64,000 nucleotides of DNA from Thinopyrum elongatum (lineage: Eukaryota; Streptophyta; Magnoliopsida; Poales; Poaceae). The position numbers and the translations under genes were made by a program. The notes below the pieces were generated by a model that was given only the letters and a program-made list of their open reading frames with translations, did no database searches and was not told the DNA's origin. The stretch covers positions 290,008,395 through 290,072,394 of the forward strand of contig CM022298.1 in assembly GCA_011799875.1 (NCBI GenBank). The letters run 5' to 3'. Below are positions 34,456 through 45,599 of the stretch, piece after piece (position 1 is the stretch's first letter; the number at the start of each line of letters is the position of its first letter).

Positions 34456-35637
34456 TATTTGGCGCGCCAGGTAGGGGGAGGCGTGTGTGCAAACCAGAGG
34501 CCAAGATCGGCGCGTTAATCTTCATCATCGTCGCCTCCATTGGCGACATCATCATCCACGACACAGCAGCACGGGGAGGGAGCAACGTCGTTCCTTTGTC
34601 TGTCCTGCCCAATCTCAATCACTCATCTTCGCTGCGGCTGCAAGCGGCGGTGGGGGTGAGGGATGGCGACGACGCAACGACCCCGAGCGGCTCGGACAGC
34701 ATGGCCGCCGTACGGGCCCGCTCGAGAAAAAGGACGAAGGGGTACGGTGCATGGTTTCCCCCCTCCACCACTTTCACTTGTCGATGATCGAGCCACACTG
34801 GGTTTTTAGCATCATCAATGTCGATGCGCCCGCGCGGAACTCGGTCCAGCATTTACCCTGCTAAGGGAAAAATCCTGAGTAGAATGCCGGTGCAAATCCG
34901 TTGATTGATGCCCCGGCAAGCATGCTCCGGCAAGGCCGTCCGCTCTAGCGTGACCTTTGTGCCTATTGCTGTAAGATCATTGAAAGTGTAAAGGGGAGGG
35001 GAGCAAAATCGGCTCTGCCTTGTGCCAAGCATTATCGACCGCAAAAGATTTATGGTCCCCTCCGGCCCTTGCCGGGGGTCCATGAATAGCTCATGGAGTG
35101 TCATCACCTCCCGGGACGTACGGATGCGACGAGCGACCGCAACCAGGAAGGGAGGGAGGCGTGAACGAAAAGCTAAGTCGACGTGCTCGTTAGCTCTTTT
35201 TCCAGAATCAGGATTTGCTTATCCCTCGGACAACCAATGTTTTCCGTATGGTCAAGTCTTTCGTGCGATGGCACCCTGTCGGATTTGTCTGCGCCCTTGC
35301 TCTGTTTTGAGCCTGCTCACAGAATGGGTGGCTGCATCAAAGACTCCTAAGGGAAAAACCTGCCGGGGCATGTTTTCACCAGCTAAATGCTAAGGACCCG
35401 TTCCTCGCAGCAATCGCGGCAGTATGCTACCGGCGGGCAGCCAAAGTGCATAAGAAGAAACTAGCCATACGAACATTCATGGATAAAATGCGAGAGGGAT
35501 AGCATGCATTCGAAATTAGTTAAAAACACCAGTTCGGCACAAAAAAAGTGGTACTGGATTTAAACACGAAACATGAACAATGTTTTGTTACAGGATAAGG
35601 CGGCAAGGCGAATGGTTCAGGGCTGTGCTTGGCGGTC
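34456..35637 (+). other. Leader/spacer of element B
   Basis: It begins with the primer-site region TTTGGCGCGCCAGGTAGGGG (about 34459-34478). Short plus-strand frames here show no gag similarity. No other feature seen. Confidence 0.5.
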
Positions 35638-38600
35638 TTATGGAGCCCTGGGGATGGAGAGCACCCTGTCGGCGAAAGGGGCAGCTTTCTCCTCGGCGGC
35701 AGAAGCGTCAGCGCCTGCCGGCAGCTTCCTGAAGCCATCTGCAAGGTTGAGATCTGGGTGGCGGTAGGCAATGTTGCTCAAGACCATGAAGAGGGCGTTA
35801 CGGGCAAGCCTCCGGGACTCGCTTGCAAAGTGAGCAGCTCTTCCCTCCTCATGGACCTTCAGCCCTCCGATCAGCCCGTTGAAGAAGAGTGCCAGCTTGA
35901 TGCTTGGGGCCTCATGCCCACCAACTGAGAAGACTGGGCCCTCCATGCCCATCGTTGCGATCTGGGCAGTGAGGCGCTCGGCAATATCGACCAGGTTCTT
36001 GATCCAAAGATCGCGCTGCTGGACCTGGTTCGCCAATTTGTCCTCTACGTCCTTCTGGAGGATCTTCATGTTTTCCAAGTCCCTTGTCAATTGCTTCTCG
36101 CGAACCTCGGCAGACTCAAGCTTGCTCTCCAAAGTGCCGATCCTCGCCTTCATGTCGGTGATGGTGCCATTGGCGGCATCAAGGGCCTGGCCCTTAGAGG
36201 AGAGTTGCGATTGCTCCTCTCTCAGGAGAATCCCCGCCTTCTGCACCTCCTCTTTAAGGGCCGCAACTTCCCTGGCACTCCCGGCAAGCTCCTCTGTCAG
36301 TTTGGCCACTTGTTGATCAAGGTCAGCTTTAGCAGTGGAGGCAGCGGCAAGTTCATCGGCGACCTTTTTCAGTTCAGCAGTGGAATCAAGGGTGAGCGCA
36401 TCCAGGGCCGCCTTGTGCTTGTCCTCCAGCTCCTTGGTACGTTGCTGGACAAGGGCCTCTAGTTCTCCGTCCTTGCCACGGAGAGTGGCCTCGAGGTTCT
36501 CTTCCCGGGAAGAAACATCCTTCTCGATGGCATCTAGGAGCACTATACGTTTCGCCAGGCGGACTTCCCGGGCGGCGACGTCCTCCTTCGCCATGGTGAT
36601 CGTCTCCTGTTGCCGCATAAGGACTTGGAATTGCTTGCCATGCCACTTGCGTAGCTCGCTACCCTTGTCCCTCAGCTTCTGATCCACGCTGTTGGCAGAG
36701 TTGCGCTGCTCTTTGAGTGTCTGCCACTTCTGGCCGTACGGATTATGCATCTCCTTGATGCTTGCCACCACGGACTCCAGGAAGGACAGGTCCATGACTG
36801 CGCTGATGGAGTCGTTGACTTCTTCAACTCACTGGGACAGTGGCACTATGATGCGCTGGATGTCCTCGTCAAGATCTGCGCCCACTGCCGCGGACGAGCC
36901 TGGGGCTCCCAGCCCAGATTGGGGGAGAACCAACGCCAGACTGCTCGAAGATGGTTGCGAGGCTGCGACCGAGGTGCCGAATTGGGGAGGGGGCTCATGG
37001 TCTGGAGGGGAACCTTCTCTTCGACCACTGCCCCCAGTCCTGGCACGATGCTGCGGGCTCCCCCGGGATTTCTCGAATTTCCCCGGCAACGTGTCCTTGG
37101 CCTTATGTTGCGGCGATCTTGGCCGCCTCTTCAGCAGCATCCTTGCCGATACTGGCCACTTCTTCCAGTAGCTCTGGTTCCTCGGCTGTCAGGACTGCAA
37201 ACGAGATCAGCAAGCCATGGCAAGGATAGAGTATGTGTCCGAAGGACAGGGACTGGAAGCAAGATAATGAAGACAGCAGAAAACAGAAGAACAAGTGAAT
37301 TACTCGGCGTTGATTGCCGTGGGAGGGCTTCAGTTTCCCCGGCAATATTATTTGCCGGGATGCGACCACCTCCCTCTTCCTCAGTAACCACGGTGTCAGC
37401 TTGGGCCGATCCTTCCATGGAGGCCCTTGCCGGGGACCTCTCGGCTCGGGTTTTAGGAAGGGTGGGCCCCCCTCGAAGAACCTCACCCAAGGGAATCTCT
37501 CCTTCCACCTTAGCTGGAGATGGGGGGCGTTCCTCCATGCTACTCTTCGCGGGGGAGACCTGCCCCACACCTCCATGCCGGGGGCTGAGCTGGGGGCTTG
37601 GCGCCGGATTGCTCGTGCTACTCCCCGCCAAGCCCGTGCCTTCCGAAGGCCCCAACGGCTCCGTCTGCTTGAGCCGCTTGGACCGATGAATGAGGGTTTC
37701 CTCCTCCTCCTCTTCCCTGTCGAAGGCAGCAAGCAAAATGAAATCAGCAAACCAACAAATATGCAAGACTCGGATGGGAACAGAGAGTATTTTCCTTACT
37801 CCGAGTCCATGAGCATGGAGCCCAGCTCGAACTCCATGGGTGGCGGAGGCGCTCTGCCTCTCTTTAGGACCGGGGGAATAGTATTCCCCGGTAGCTTCAA
37901 GTCTTGCTTGGGCGGAGGGATCTCCGGTGAAGACGAGCTGCTCGAAGAGCTCGAATCTGATTGTGAGCTGGAGTCGACTCCCGTAACCGCCCGTCGCTTG
38001 GCGGAAGGGGTCTTGGCCTCGGAAAGGCGAGAAGAATGCCGGCGCTCCACTTCGGGCTTATCGCTCTTGGAGGCGATCTTCTTCACCTTCCTGGCAGCAG
38101 GCGCAGGGGCAGGAGCCGCTGGTCCCTGACTAGCCGCCAGCCTACGAGGGCACTGGTCTAGGTCTGGCTCGGGGGCTTGTGGGCCCGCTGAGAGCCACTC
38201 CTCTTCGGGCTGCTCCACTGCCTCGGCTTCGTCCCCTTCCTGATTTACCGCTGCCGCGGCATACAAGGCTTCAATCACGGAAGGCTCAGCCCCGGCAGGG
38301 TCTCCCCCGACATGCTCCTCCGTGGCGTGCGCCTCGCTCCTACCATGGGAGGATCCCTCGCCATCGGCCTCCCCTTCCTCTTCCTCCTCCACCCTTCTGG
38401 GCCTTGCCTTCCCGGCGGCCCGAGCTGCTTTGTCCTCCTCGATCCGCCTCCTGATGAACTCCGCCTCTACTTTGGAGGTGCGCTTGAACATATTACCCTC
38501 CACCCTGACGGCTCAGTCCTCTAGGCCGAAGAACCACTCGACCTCCACGTCGGTGTCGGGCAGTTGCCAATCGCCCGCAACCCCGTAGGCATTGCAGTCG

Positions 38601-39577
38601 GGCATCCACTTCAGGATCTGATCCCAGGCAGAGTTGACGTTCAACGGAATGACCCTTGCCGGCAATTTGAACAACACAAGCTGTCGAACAGTTGTTCGCA
38701 TAGCCAGCCATGGCCGTAAACTGACAAATTGTTGGTGAGACCTGGGTACAGCCGCATCATGTCTCCGGCGTCTCCGTACCACCAGGCAAACCTATCCCTC
38801 TTCTGCAGCGGCGCAATGCGGCGCCGGAGGAAATCGGCTCCCACCTGTTCGATGGTTAACCCGGCAGCTTTAAGGCGAGCGATCATGTTCAGCGTCGGGC
38901 GAAGCCTGTCATCAGTAAGGCCCAATTCCCTCTAGTCATTGCCGTGCACGATGCACTCCGTCCGTGCCTGGCAATACTCTGGAGCTTCCTCATCCTGGAT
39001 CCAGCACCAGTCCGCTCTCCATTCCTCCCATCTGCCGCGCTGCTGACCAGGAAGATAATCCCAAATCACCTTCCTTTCCCGGGGGATCCAGCTTATGTTT
39101 CCCGAGCGGTGAGCCTTGTTCTCCACCCGCGGGATGAAAAAGTGCCTGAACAGGTCTATGTTGGGGGCGACCCCGACAAAATTCTCGCACAAATGGGCAA
39201 AGATCACCATGCACGCCATTGCATTCGGCGTGAAGTCCAGTAGGTGGAATCCATACACCACCATCATCACTTCAAAGAAATCCGAGAAAGGAGGACAGAG
39301 GCCGCAGAAGAAATATGCGCAGAAAAATTGATAAGAATTCGGCGGATCCTCTTTCCCCTCCGGTAGAACCTTGGGCGCGCCATGCCCCTGTGGGACTTCC
39401 CCACATGTATCCATACCTTGCAACCAGAGCATCGCTATCTAAGCCCGATGGGAAGAAAACCACATCTCCCCGTCGCTTCTTGTCTAGCTCAGCCGCCCTC
39501 TTCTTGTTCCCCTCTGCGACCGTCTCCTTCACGGCGGCCGCCTGCTTCCCCTTTGCGGCGGTAGCCTTCTTTCCCAT
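35638..39577 (-). pseudogene. Antisense Transposase_28-type, coiled-coil gene of element B
   Basis: The start MGKKATAAKGKQAA at 39577 is basic. One frameshift near 39410 leads into the PF04195-like domain (FFEVMMVVYGFHLLDFTPNA, FVGVAPNIDLFRHFF), followed by IPRERKVIWDYLP. A TAG at 38932-38934 stands where tryptophan is expected; the frame continues as RLRPTLNMIARLKAAGLTIE. A frameshift near 38700 leads to WDQILKWMPDCN and WFFGLED. Then comes a disordered acidic/Ser-rich exon (38503-37796), an intron after DSE (donor GTAAGG), a second disordered exon (about 37730-37310), a short exon (to about 37105) and a long coiled coil (36795-35638) ending VLSIPRAP. Role unknown; plausibly DNA- or chromatin-associated, by inference only. 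Confidence 0.7.
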
Positions 39578-39849
39578 CCTCAGGAGCCCTGGAAGGGATG
39601 GAAGGTTTGGTGAGGCATCGGAGGTGAATGTGGGCGCGAGAGCGGTGGCTTGTCTTGAGGAGGAAGATGGTGGAGAACGGGTGCGAATGAGCCGCGCCCC
39701 TTCATGTTTTTCCTTTTTATGAGGGACAAACGTGGGGGAAGGGGCGACTCTTCGCTGCTTTCCCTCGGAAAGTTACCATTTTACATTAACTGCTATAGTC
39801 CCATGACCCCACGACCTACGGTAATTACGCGGAGTGGACGTTGGTTTGA

Positions 39850-40361
39850 CTAGCCATCACCCTTAAATGATACCCGTCCAGAGGCATGTCACGCAGGCAG
39901 GAGAGAAGGTGGTTGAATGGCACGGCAAGGCTTGCCAGGCTGCATCCACGACGTGACACTAAGCGGTGCATTTAATGCACCTTGTCTTGTCTGCAGAGTT
40001 CGGTATGATAGCACTGTGGCTATCTAATCACTGGATAATGACTGTTTTGCCACTGTGGTAACCCCTTTACCTATAAAAGGAGGGCCGAGGCAACCTTAGA
40101 AAGGATTCGGACCCTTGTACACTCATACGCGTGTAGCTGCTCTCCCCGAGGCGACCTTGCCGGGCTTGAGCACTGCGCGTTCGCCACAGTCTTCCACTCA
40201 ATCCACCAAAGCAGAAGTAGGGTTTTACGCCTCGCGGCGGCCCGAACCTGGGTAAAAACCACCCGCGTCACCATTGCCGCTCTTTGTGCAACGTGCCCTT
40301 CCCCCTTGCCGAACCACAAAGGGGCCGATGGCCCCATAGGTGATCGTGTCGAACCACGACA
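39850..40361 (+). repeat. 3' LTR of element B, 5'-truncated
   Basis: Matches the 5' LTR from about 33920 on, so roughly the first 410 bp and the polypurine tract are missing. TATAAAAG at 40072-40079; shared block at 40211-40256. Confidence 0.8.
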
Positions 40362-40470
40362 CCTTTGCTCCATTCCTTTGAACCAAATGCATGAATAGTA
40401 GTACCATAGGAAACTTTCCAATTCCTATGTTTTTCCTTCACTTTTCCTTTCAAGCACTGGCAACTCTAGT
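40362..40470 (+). mobile_element. Right part of the small DNA element split by element B
   Basis: CCTTTGCTCCATTCCTTTGA continues the sequence interrupted at 33510, followed by CCTATGTTTTTCCTTCAC-type sequence. Confidence 0.5.
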
Positions 40471-40799
40471 AGGCAGGCTTGAACAGGGACAAGCCTACAC
40501 TCAAAAAATGTTTTTGTGCTACTTCTACTACTTTGGACCCTGGCCACTGCCCTACTAGCTCAAATCCCAGGCCCATCTACAAATGCACAGCTCAAACACG
40601 CAGAAATAAATAATGATGGCATTCGAGAGAGTCCATCACGGATAGCTAAGTTGCCTGATACCTCACTGCTTGTCATATAGTAGGAGAAACTAATCATATT
40701 TCACGTTACTACGTGTGCTCAGTTGACAATATATATAACATGTAGAGTAAAAAAGCGATGCAACAAGTGTACAACCTCTTTGGCGAAGCCATGTCGATC
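40471..40799. other. Intron-like CACTA-2 sequence
   Basis: No coding or repeat structure recognised. Confidence 0.35.
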
Positions 40800-41000
40800 T
40801 CAGCATGATTGGGTTGGTCGGTGAGGATTCTCCGGCTGATGTGGCTGTCGGAGGAGGGAAGAAGAACTTAGGCGTCTGGAGATGGAGCCGAGGGTACTGC
40901 TCCGCTGTGATGGAGGGTTTCATCGTTGGAGCAGCTCCGGTGAGTTGTACGACGGCGAGGCTGAAGCAGGACAAGAGAGACAACGTTAACCTGAGTGGAA
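40800..41000 (-). pseudogene. N-terminal exon copy of CACTA-2 ORF1
   Basis: Minus-strand frame with LTGAAPTMKPSITAEQYPRL and LQTPKFFFPPPTATSAGESS. Similar in its first part to the exon at 25866-26031, and both are preceded on the plus strand by CATCGTTGGAGCAGCT. Borders are approximate. Confidence 0.4.
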
Positions 41001-41091
41001 TTCTAATAGCATCTCCAATAGATGATGTAAAATACATAACCACAAAGTGCTAGATATAAAATACATCAGCCGCTCATCTCTGAACTTAATT

Positions 41092-41160
41092 GGCAAAACT
41101 GAATTTAACTGTCGAAACTGAATTTTACTGTCGAAACTGAATTTTAATGTCGAAACTGAA
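41092..41160 (+). repeat. Short tandem repeat, about 19-bp unit
   Basis: GTCGAAACTGAATTTTA(C/A)T is repeated about four times with small changes. Confidence 0.75.
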
Positions 41161-41450
41161 CGCACTAGTAGCAGAAAAGCAGTAGTAGCAGCAGCGCCCG
41201 GAGCAGCAGCGCGTGCGAGAGCCGGGGCAGCTGGTTGTGTAGCAGCATCTCGGTTAGCAGCTGCAGGGGCTCGAGCGAGAGCAGGATCTGCTGCTCATGC
41301 ACCAGCAGCACAAGCAAGAGTAGAGCAGCAACGTAAGCAAGAGCAAGAGCAGCAGCGTGAGCAAGAGCAAGAGCAGACCAGGTAGGGGACTGAGAGCAAG
41401 AGCAGAGCAGCAGCGCGAGCGAGAGCCAAAGCAGCAGCAACTCCTACTGA
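41161..41450 (+). repeat. Imperfect AGC/GAGCAA low-complexity tract
   Basis: Runs of AGCAGCAGC, GAGCAAGAGC and GCGAGAGC. The long leucine/serine- or arginine/glutamine-rich frames across it on both strands are compositional. Confidence 0.75.
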
Positions 41451-41596
41451 TGTGGACGTCGCCGCCGAGGGAGCGACACCGTGGAGGAAGTGGCCGGCGA
41501 CGCCACCGTAGATGGAGCCGCACCATGTCGGCTCGGGACCGAGTGCCGGCAGCACCGTGAGATCGAATCAAGAAGAAAATGCAGTGATTAGTGTAG

Positions 41597-41990
41597 AACC
41601 TCTTTGGTGGCGCCGATTAGGCCTCAGCTTCATCCGAGGAATCGGTGATGGTGCTGCTCTTCTGGTGGTGCAGGTGAAGACGGCGCTGTGAGAATGGATG
41701 TGGCGCGAAAGATGAGGGGAACATCGGGGCAGCTCCTTGGAGGTGGAGGATGGGGTGGCTGAACTGGTGGGACGACGAGATCGATGACGGATCCTCATCC
41801 GGTGCGGTGGATGAGGGACGTCGAGGAGTTGCTGTGGACGACGTCGTCGGGGAAGAGGCTCCGGCTAGGTGGCGAACGGAGGAGGGTGTGGGGCTTCACG
41901 GGTTTTCATGGCCTCGGCGTACGAATGGGGGGGCGGAGAGGATGAGAGGGGGGAACCATGGCTTAGGGACATGCTTGTCCAAAATGTGGG
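41597..41990 (-). pseudogene. First-exon region of CACTA-2 ORF1, diverged
   Basis: The minus strand has an open frame from 41798 (MRIRHRSRRPTSSATPSS) to 41568. The plus-strand phrase GTAGAACCTCTTTGGTGGCG resembles TACAACCTCTTTGGCGAAGC upstream of the exon copy at 40800, pointing to a further duplicate of the 5' end of the gene. No domain recognised. Confidence 0.3.
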
Positions 41991-42094
41991 GTAAGTTATG
42001 AAAGTACCCCCACCGATTTGAGCTAGGCGGTTCTTTCGGTTCAGGGGTATCACGGGAATTTCACGTGTCGGGATTTCGCAGGAGGTGGGAGTTT

Positions 42095-42300
42095 TCGCGC
42101 GCGTTGTAATTTTGGGATAGCAAGGCGCGGGTTGAGATGGAGGGAGTTTTCAGAGCACGACAAGACAAAGAGATATCTTAAAATTTCGGGGTAACAAGGT
42201 GCGGGTTGAAGAGGCAGGAGTTTCATAGCACGATAGACAGAGATGCTAGCTTGACATTTTGGCATAACAAGGCGCGGCTTGAATTTTTGGGAGAACAAGC
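42095..42300 (-). repeat. Tandem repeats, about 75-85 bp, in CACTA-2
   Basis: Three and a half units carry TTTTGGGATAGCAAGGCGCG, TTCGGGGTAACAAGGTGCGG, TTTTGGCATAACAAGGCGCG and TTTTTGGGAGAACAAGC, with the next part GAGTTTTCA.AGCACGA also shared. They lie upstream of the minus-strand gene, so they could be promoter-side repeats. Confidence 0.65.
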
Positions 42301-42344
42301 TTAACGTGTACAAAAAAAAAGACAATTCACACCCCACTAGAGAG

Positions 42345-45150
42345 AGACATGTCCCCTCAGGGCCGATCCGTCTTTATCCAGAATACACAGTATCAGCAAT
42401 AATGTAAAGGCATCCGTGTGACTACCATATCAAGAAGGAATCCGAGGCATCACCCTCGTTGGATTCCCACCTGACGTAAGCATCAAGGTGAACGGAGGAG
42501 GAATCACCCTCGACGTCCACTCTTGAGGAGTTGCGCGACGGTGTCGTTATCGGGGGTGGTCTAGGAGGAATCACCCTCGCTGACCACGCCCGATTAACTA
42601 ACCTACAAGGTTATCATCAGAAGTGCTGACGAGGTATCACCCTCGGCACTCGATAGTAACCCAGTAGTGTCGAGCATCTAAGGGGAAGCGATGTGCGGTG
42701 CCGGGGCCTGGTCTTCGATCCAGTTGATCGGGTCTTCTGATGATCCAGCGGGGCAGTCGTAATAAAGTGGGGTCTCTGCTGGGTCTCTACCCAAACTATA
42801 CTAAACAGTTTAGGATAACAGGTAGTTATCAATAGCAGGTTACAATTAAATAGGCTATGCAGCAGATATAGGACAACAGTAGCAGCAGCAACTTCTAATG
42901 CAAGCATAAGAGAGAGAAGAGTAGGCGATATCGGAATGCTCAAAATGGGGGTGCTTGCCTGGTTGCTCGGCGGCAAAGGTAAGGTCGTCGACGGTGTCGT
43001 CGGGCTCCTGAGCGGCGTCGGCCTCAGGAGCTATGTCAATGTCGGGGTCTACCGAGAGAGAAGAGGGGGAAGAAACAGGTAAATAGACAGCAAATGATGC
43101 AACACAAGCATGCCATGCCTAGGATGCAGTGCAGGGTTGCCTAAAGATGCACCTAAGTCATTTTAGTTATTTTAGGATTAGCACGGGATTTATTAACCGA
43201 AGTGTGTGCACTATTCATCTACTGGAATCGGGCTCAAAGTTACAGGTTCTCCTACGTAGGGGGTTCCGGCATCGAAACAGATGTCACGATCAGATTCATC
43301 TCGTCGTTCTGATCAACTTTCATGTTTTAAGTTTTTCGATCCGAGCTACGGTTTAAAAGTTATGAATTTTCAAAGTTTTAAATATTTTCTAGAATTTAAT
43401 TAATTTAACAGAAATTGAAATATGACGCCAGCAGTGATGTCAGCAAGTCAAACCGGCTGACCAGAGTAAATATGACCGGTGGGTCCAGTGGGACCCGCTG
43501 GTCAGTGATAGTGGCAATTAACAGAGAGGTTAGCCTAACTAAATAGGTTAATTAGAGGGTGGGCCCCAGTAGTCAATGGGTGTTAAGGTTAACTAAACAG
43601 ATTTTAATTAAAAGTTTTTTAATTATATTAACTAAACAAAGGGGCCCACTGTCCGTGACTGGGATGAACAGTAATTGCGTTGACCGCAGTCAATGAAGTC
43701 AAACCGAGGCGTAGGGGCCCACTATCAGTGGCACTGGGCGGGCCCCACACTCGCCAGCTCAGCGGGGCCGCCGAAATCACGCCGGTGAGCCTCCCGTGGC
43801 GGCGCTCTCGCCGGAGCACATCGGAAAACGCCTACAGGGGCCCAAAACGCATGCCGCGACTTGCGTTCGGACGAGCGACGAGCGCTGCGTCGAGTGGTGT
43901 GGTCGCCCGAGGCTGGGGTTGCCGGAAACGCTGCCGGCGTTGAGCCGTGGCGGAGGCCGAAGCACGGGCCCCTCGGATTCGGCGTTAAAGCGCGCGGGCG
44001 GCCATCCTAGCTATCTACGCGGAGCCTACATCGCACAGGGAACACGTCGGAGTGGTCAGGCGAATTTGTAGCGGCTCGGAAACATAGCTACGATGGCAAT
44101 GGCGGCGGCGGCATTCGGTTCTCTGTGGTGCCGCCGTTCGAGCACGCATACGTGCTACCGGAGAGGCCGGGGGAGAGGAAGGGTGCTCACCGAGCGGCGC
44201 AAGGTGGCCCGTGGAGGTTTAGTAGCGCTGAGAGGCTCGGGGACGCCGGAGATTGCCGCGGGGGCGGAGACGGGGACGAAGGCGAACAGCGGCTGCACAG
44301 CTCCCCGGCTTCGTCTGAGACCACCAGAAGAAGAGGGAGACCGCGGCGAGTCCAACGGACTTGTCAGAGAGGCAGACGGGCGTCGGTGGCCGCGTCGGAG
44401 CCCGACGCGCGGCGTCGGTGGCGCTCGGCCTAGATGGAGAGGGAGAGGAAGGGGAAGGGGAGGAGCGAGTCGGGCGAGGGGAGAGTGAGGGAGGAGGTCC
44501 AGGGGGAAGTGGACGAGGGGAAGCTTATCCCCTCGACTGTCGGTAGCTGCCGCCGTGTCGACGCCTCACCGGCGCGCGCGCGCAGCCACGACGGTGACGA
44601 CACGACGATGGAGAGAGAGAGGAATGGGCCAGGTGGGTCGGAACAGGGGCACTGTGCACTTAGGCCCAGTGCACAGTGCCTCTTTTCTTTTTATCTTTCT
44701 GTTTCTATTTTTCTTTTGTTTTGTTTTGTGTTTTATTTTTCCTGTGGCACCAAGCACTGTTTGCAAAATGTGCAACTTGTTCCAAAAATCATTAGGCAAT
44801 ATCCCTTACTGCCTCAAAAAGTTTGGGAGTAATTTGAATTCATTTGAATTTTATTTAAATAGAATTGGCTTAAAATAGCTGATTTGGTACTGTTTTTGGA
44901 GGTTAGGGTCATCTTAGAAATTCAGTTAGTGTTGATTATATTTTTACAGTTGCTTCTGGATTATTTGAAATATTGTGAACATTTTTCCAACAGTGTTTGA
45001 GCAACTTCATATTTCACTTTTGAATTCAAGTTGATTTTTCAGAATAGAGTTTAAGTTGAATACTTAACCAAAGTGATTAGGCACTGCAAATGGAGATGAC
45101 TTGACATACTTAGCAGAGTGTCACAGTGATGATTACACAGGGGTGTTACA
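42345..45150 (-). mobile_element. Truncated long LTR related to the 7821-11801 solo LTR
   Basis: Read on the minus strand it starts TGTAACACCCCTGTGTAATC at 45150, has a GC-rich block (about 43730-44640), the phrase GATCGAAAAACTT...CATGAAAGTTG, and four GAGG..CCTC motifs (42447-42645). Similarity to the other LTR stops near GGCCCTGAGGGG (about 42355), well before an LTR end, so the 3' part is missing. No target duplication could be established. Open frames in the GC-rich part are compositional. Confidence 0.7.
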
Positions 45151-45260
45151 AAAACCATCGCCGCTCCTCTCCCGTTCTAATCCAAAACTAGTGCCGCTCC
45201 TCTCCTCTTCCATTCAAAAACCACCGCCGGCGAGTGAAGGTGCTGTGGAGAAGTAGATCG

Positions 45261-45599
45261 ATGGAGGAGTATAACCGATACGTGTGGCTCACAGGCGATG
45301 ACCCTGTGAAGCTAGCTAGGATGTTGGAGATACAGTCTTAGTTTGACAACCCGGAGCAATTAGCGGCGACGGCGACAGCAATGGCCAAATATCTGGAAAA
45401 GAGCGAAAAGGAGGTGGTACACCAGGAGGGAGTCGCGCGGGAGTACATAGAGCTGCTCCTCTGGGCCATGGAGCAAACAGATTCACCGGATCCGGTCGTG
45501 AGGCTGCGGTGGTGGGAGTATCAATCCAAGATGGAGCATCCACCCGAGATTGAAGGATGGAGCATCTACACGGTGCCATTTGTGAGGGTGCCGTGGTAG
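45261..45599 (+). pseudogene. Small unknown CACTA-2 gene, one in-frame TAG
   Basis: ATG at 45261 begins MEEYNRYVWLTGDDPVKLAR. A TAG at 45339-45341 interrupts, and the same frame then stays open for 85 codons through MAKYLEKSEKEVVHQEGVAR and LRWWEYQSKMEHP to a stop at 45597-45599. Continuity of frame and style across the TAG suggests one protein of about 112 residues, mostly helical in the middle. I do not recognise a family. It lies directly next to the LTR end at 45150, which separated it from upstream sequence. Confidence 0.45.

Larger units (their letters stand above)
33511..40361 (+). mobile_element. Element B: Gypsy-type LTR element whose only gene is antisense
   Basis: The 5' LTR (33511-34455) starts TGTCGGGGTACACAAATAGG and ends AACCACGACA. 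The 3' LTR ends identically at 40361 but is truncated at its start. The target duplication is CCTT, or CCTTT with one T lost on the left. The sequence after the 5' LTR repeats the primer-site region of element A. Between the LTRs the plus strand shows no gag or pol. The minus strand carries a multi-exon Transposase_28-type gene. It must depend on another element for movement. Confidence 0.85.

Noticed and set aside
41165..41571. Leucine/serine-rich and arginine-rich ORFs
   Set aside because: Translation of the AGC/GAGCAA low-complexity tract in different frames.
43680..44546. ORFs in the GC-rich block of the truncated LTR
   Set aside because: Same compositional explanation as in the related LTR at 8374-9149; frames are not the same in the two copies.
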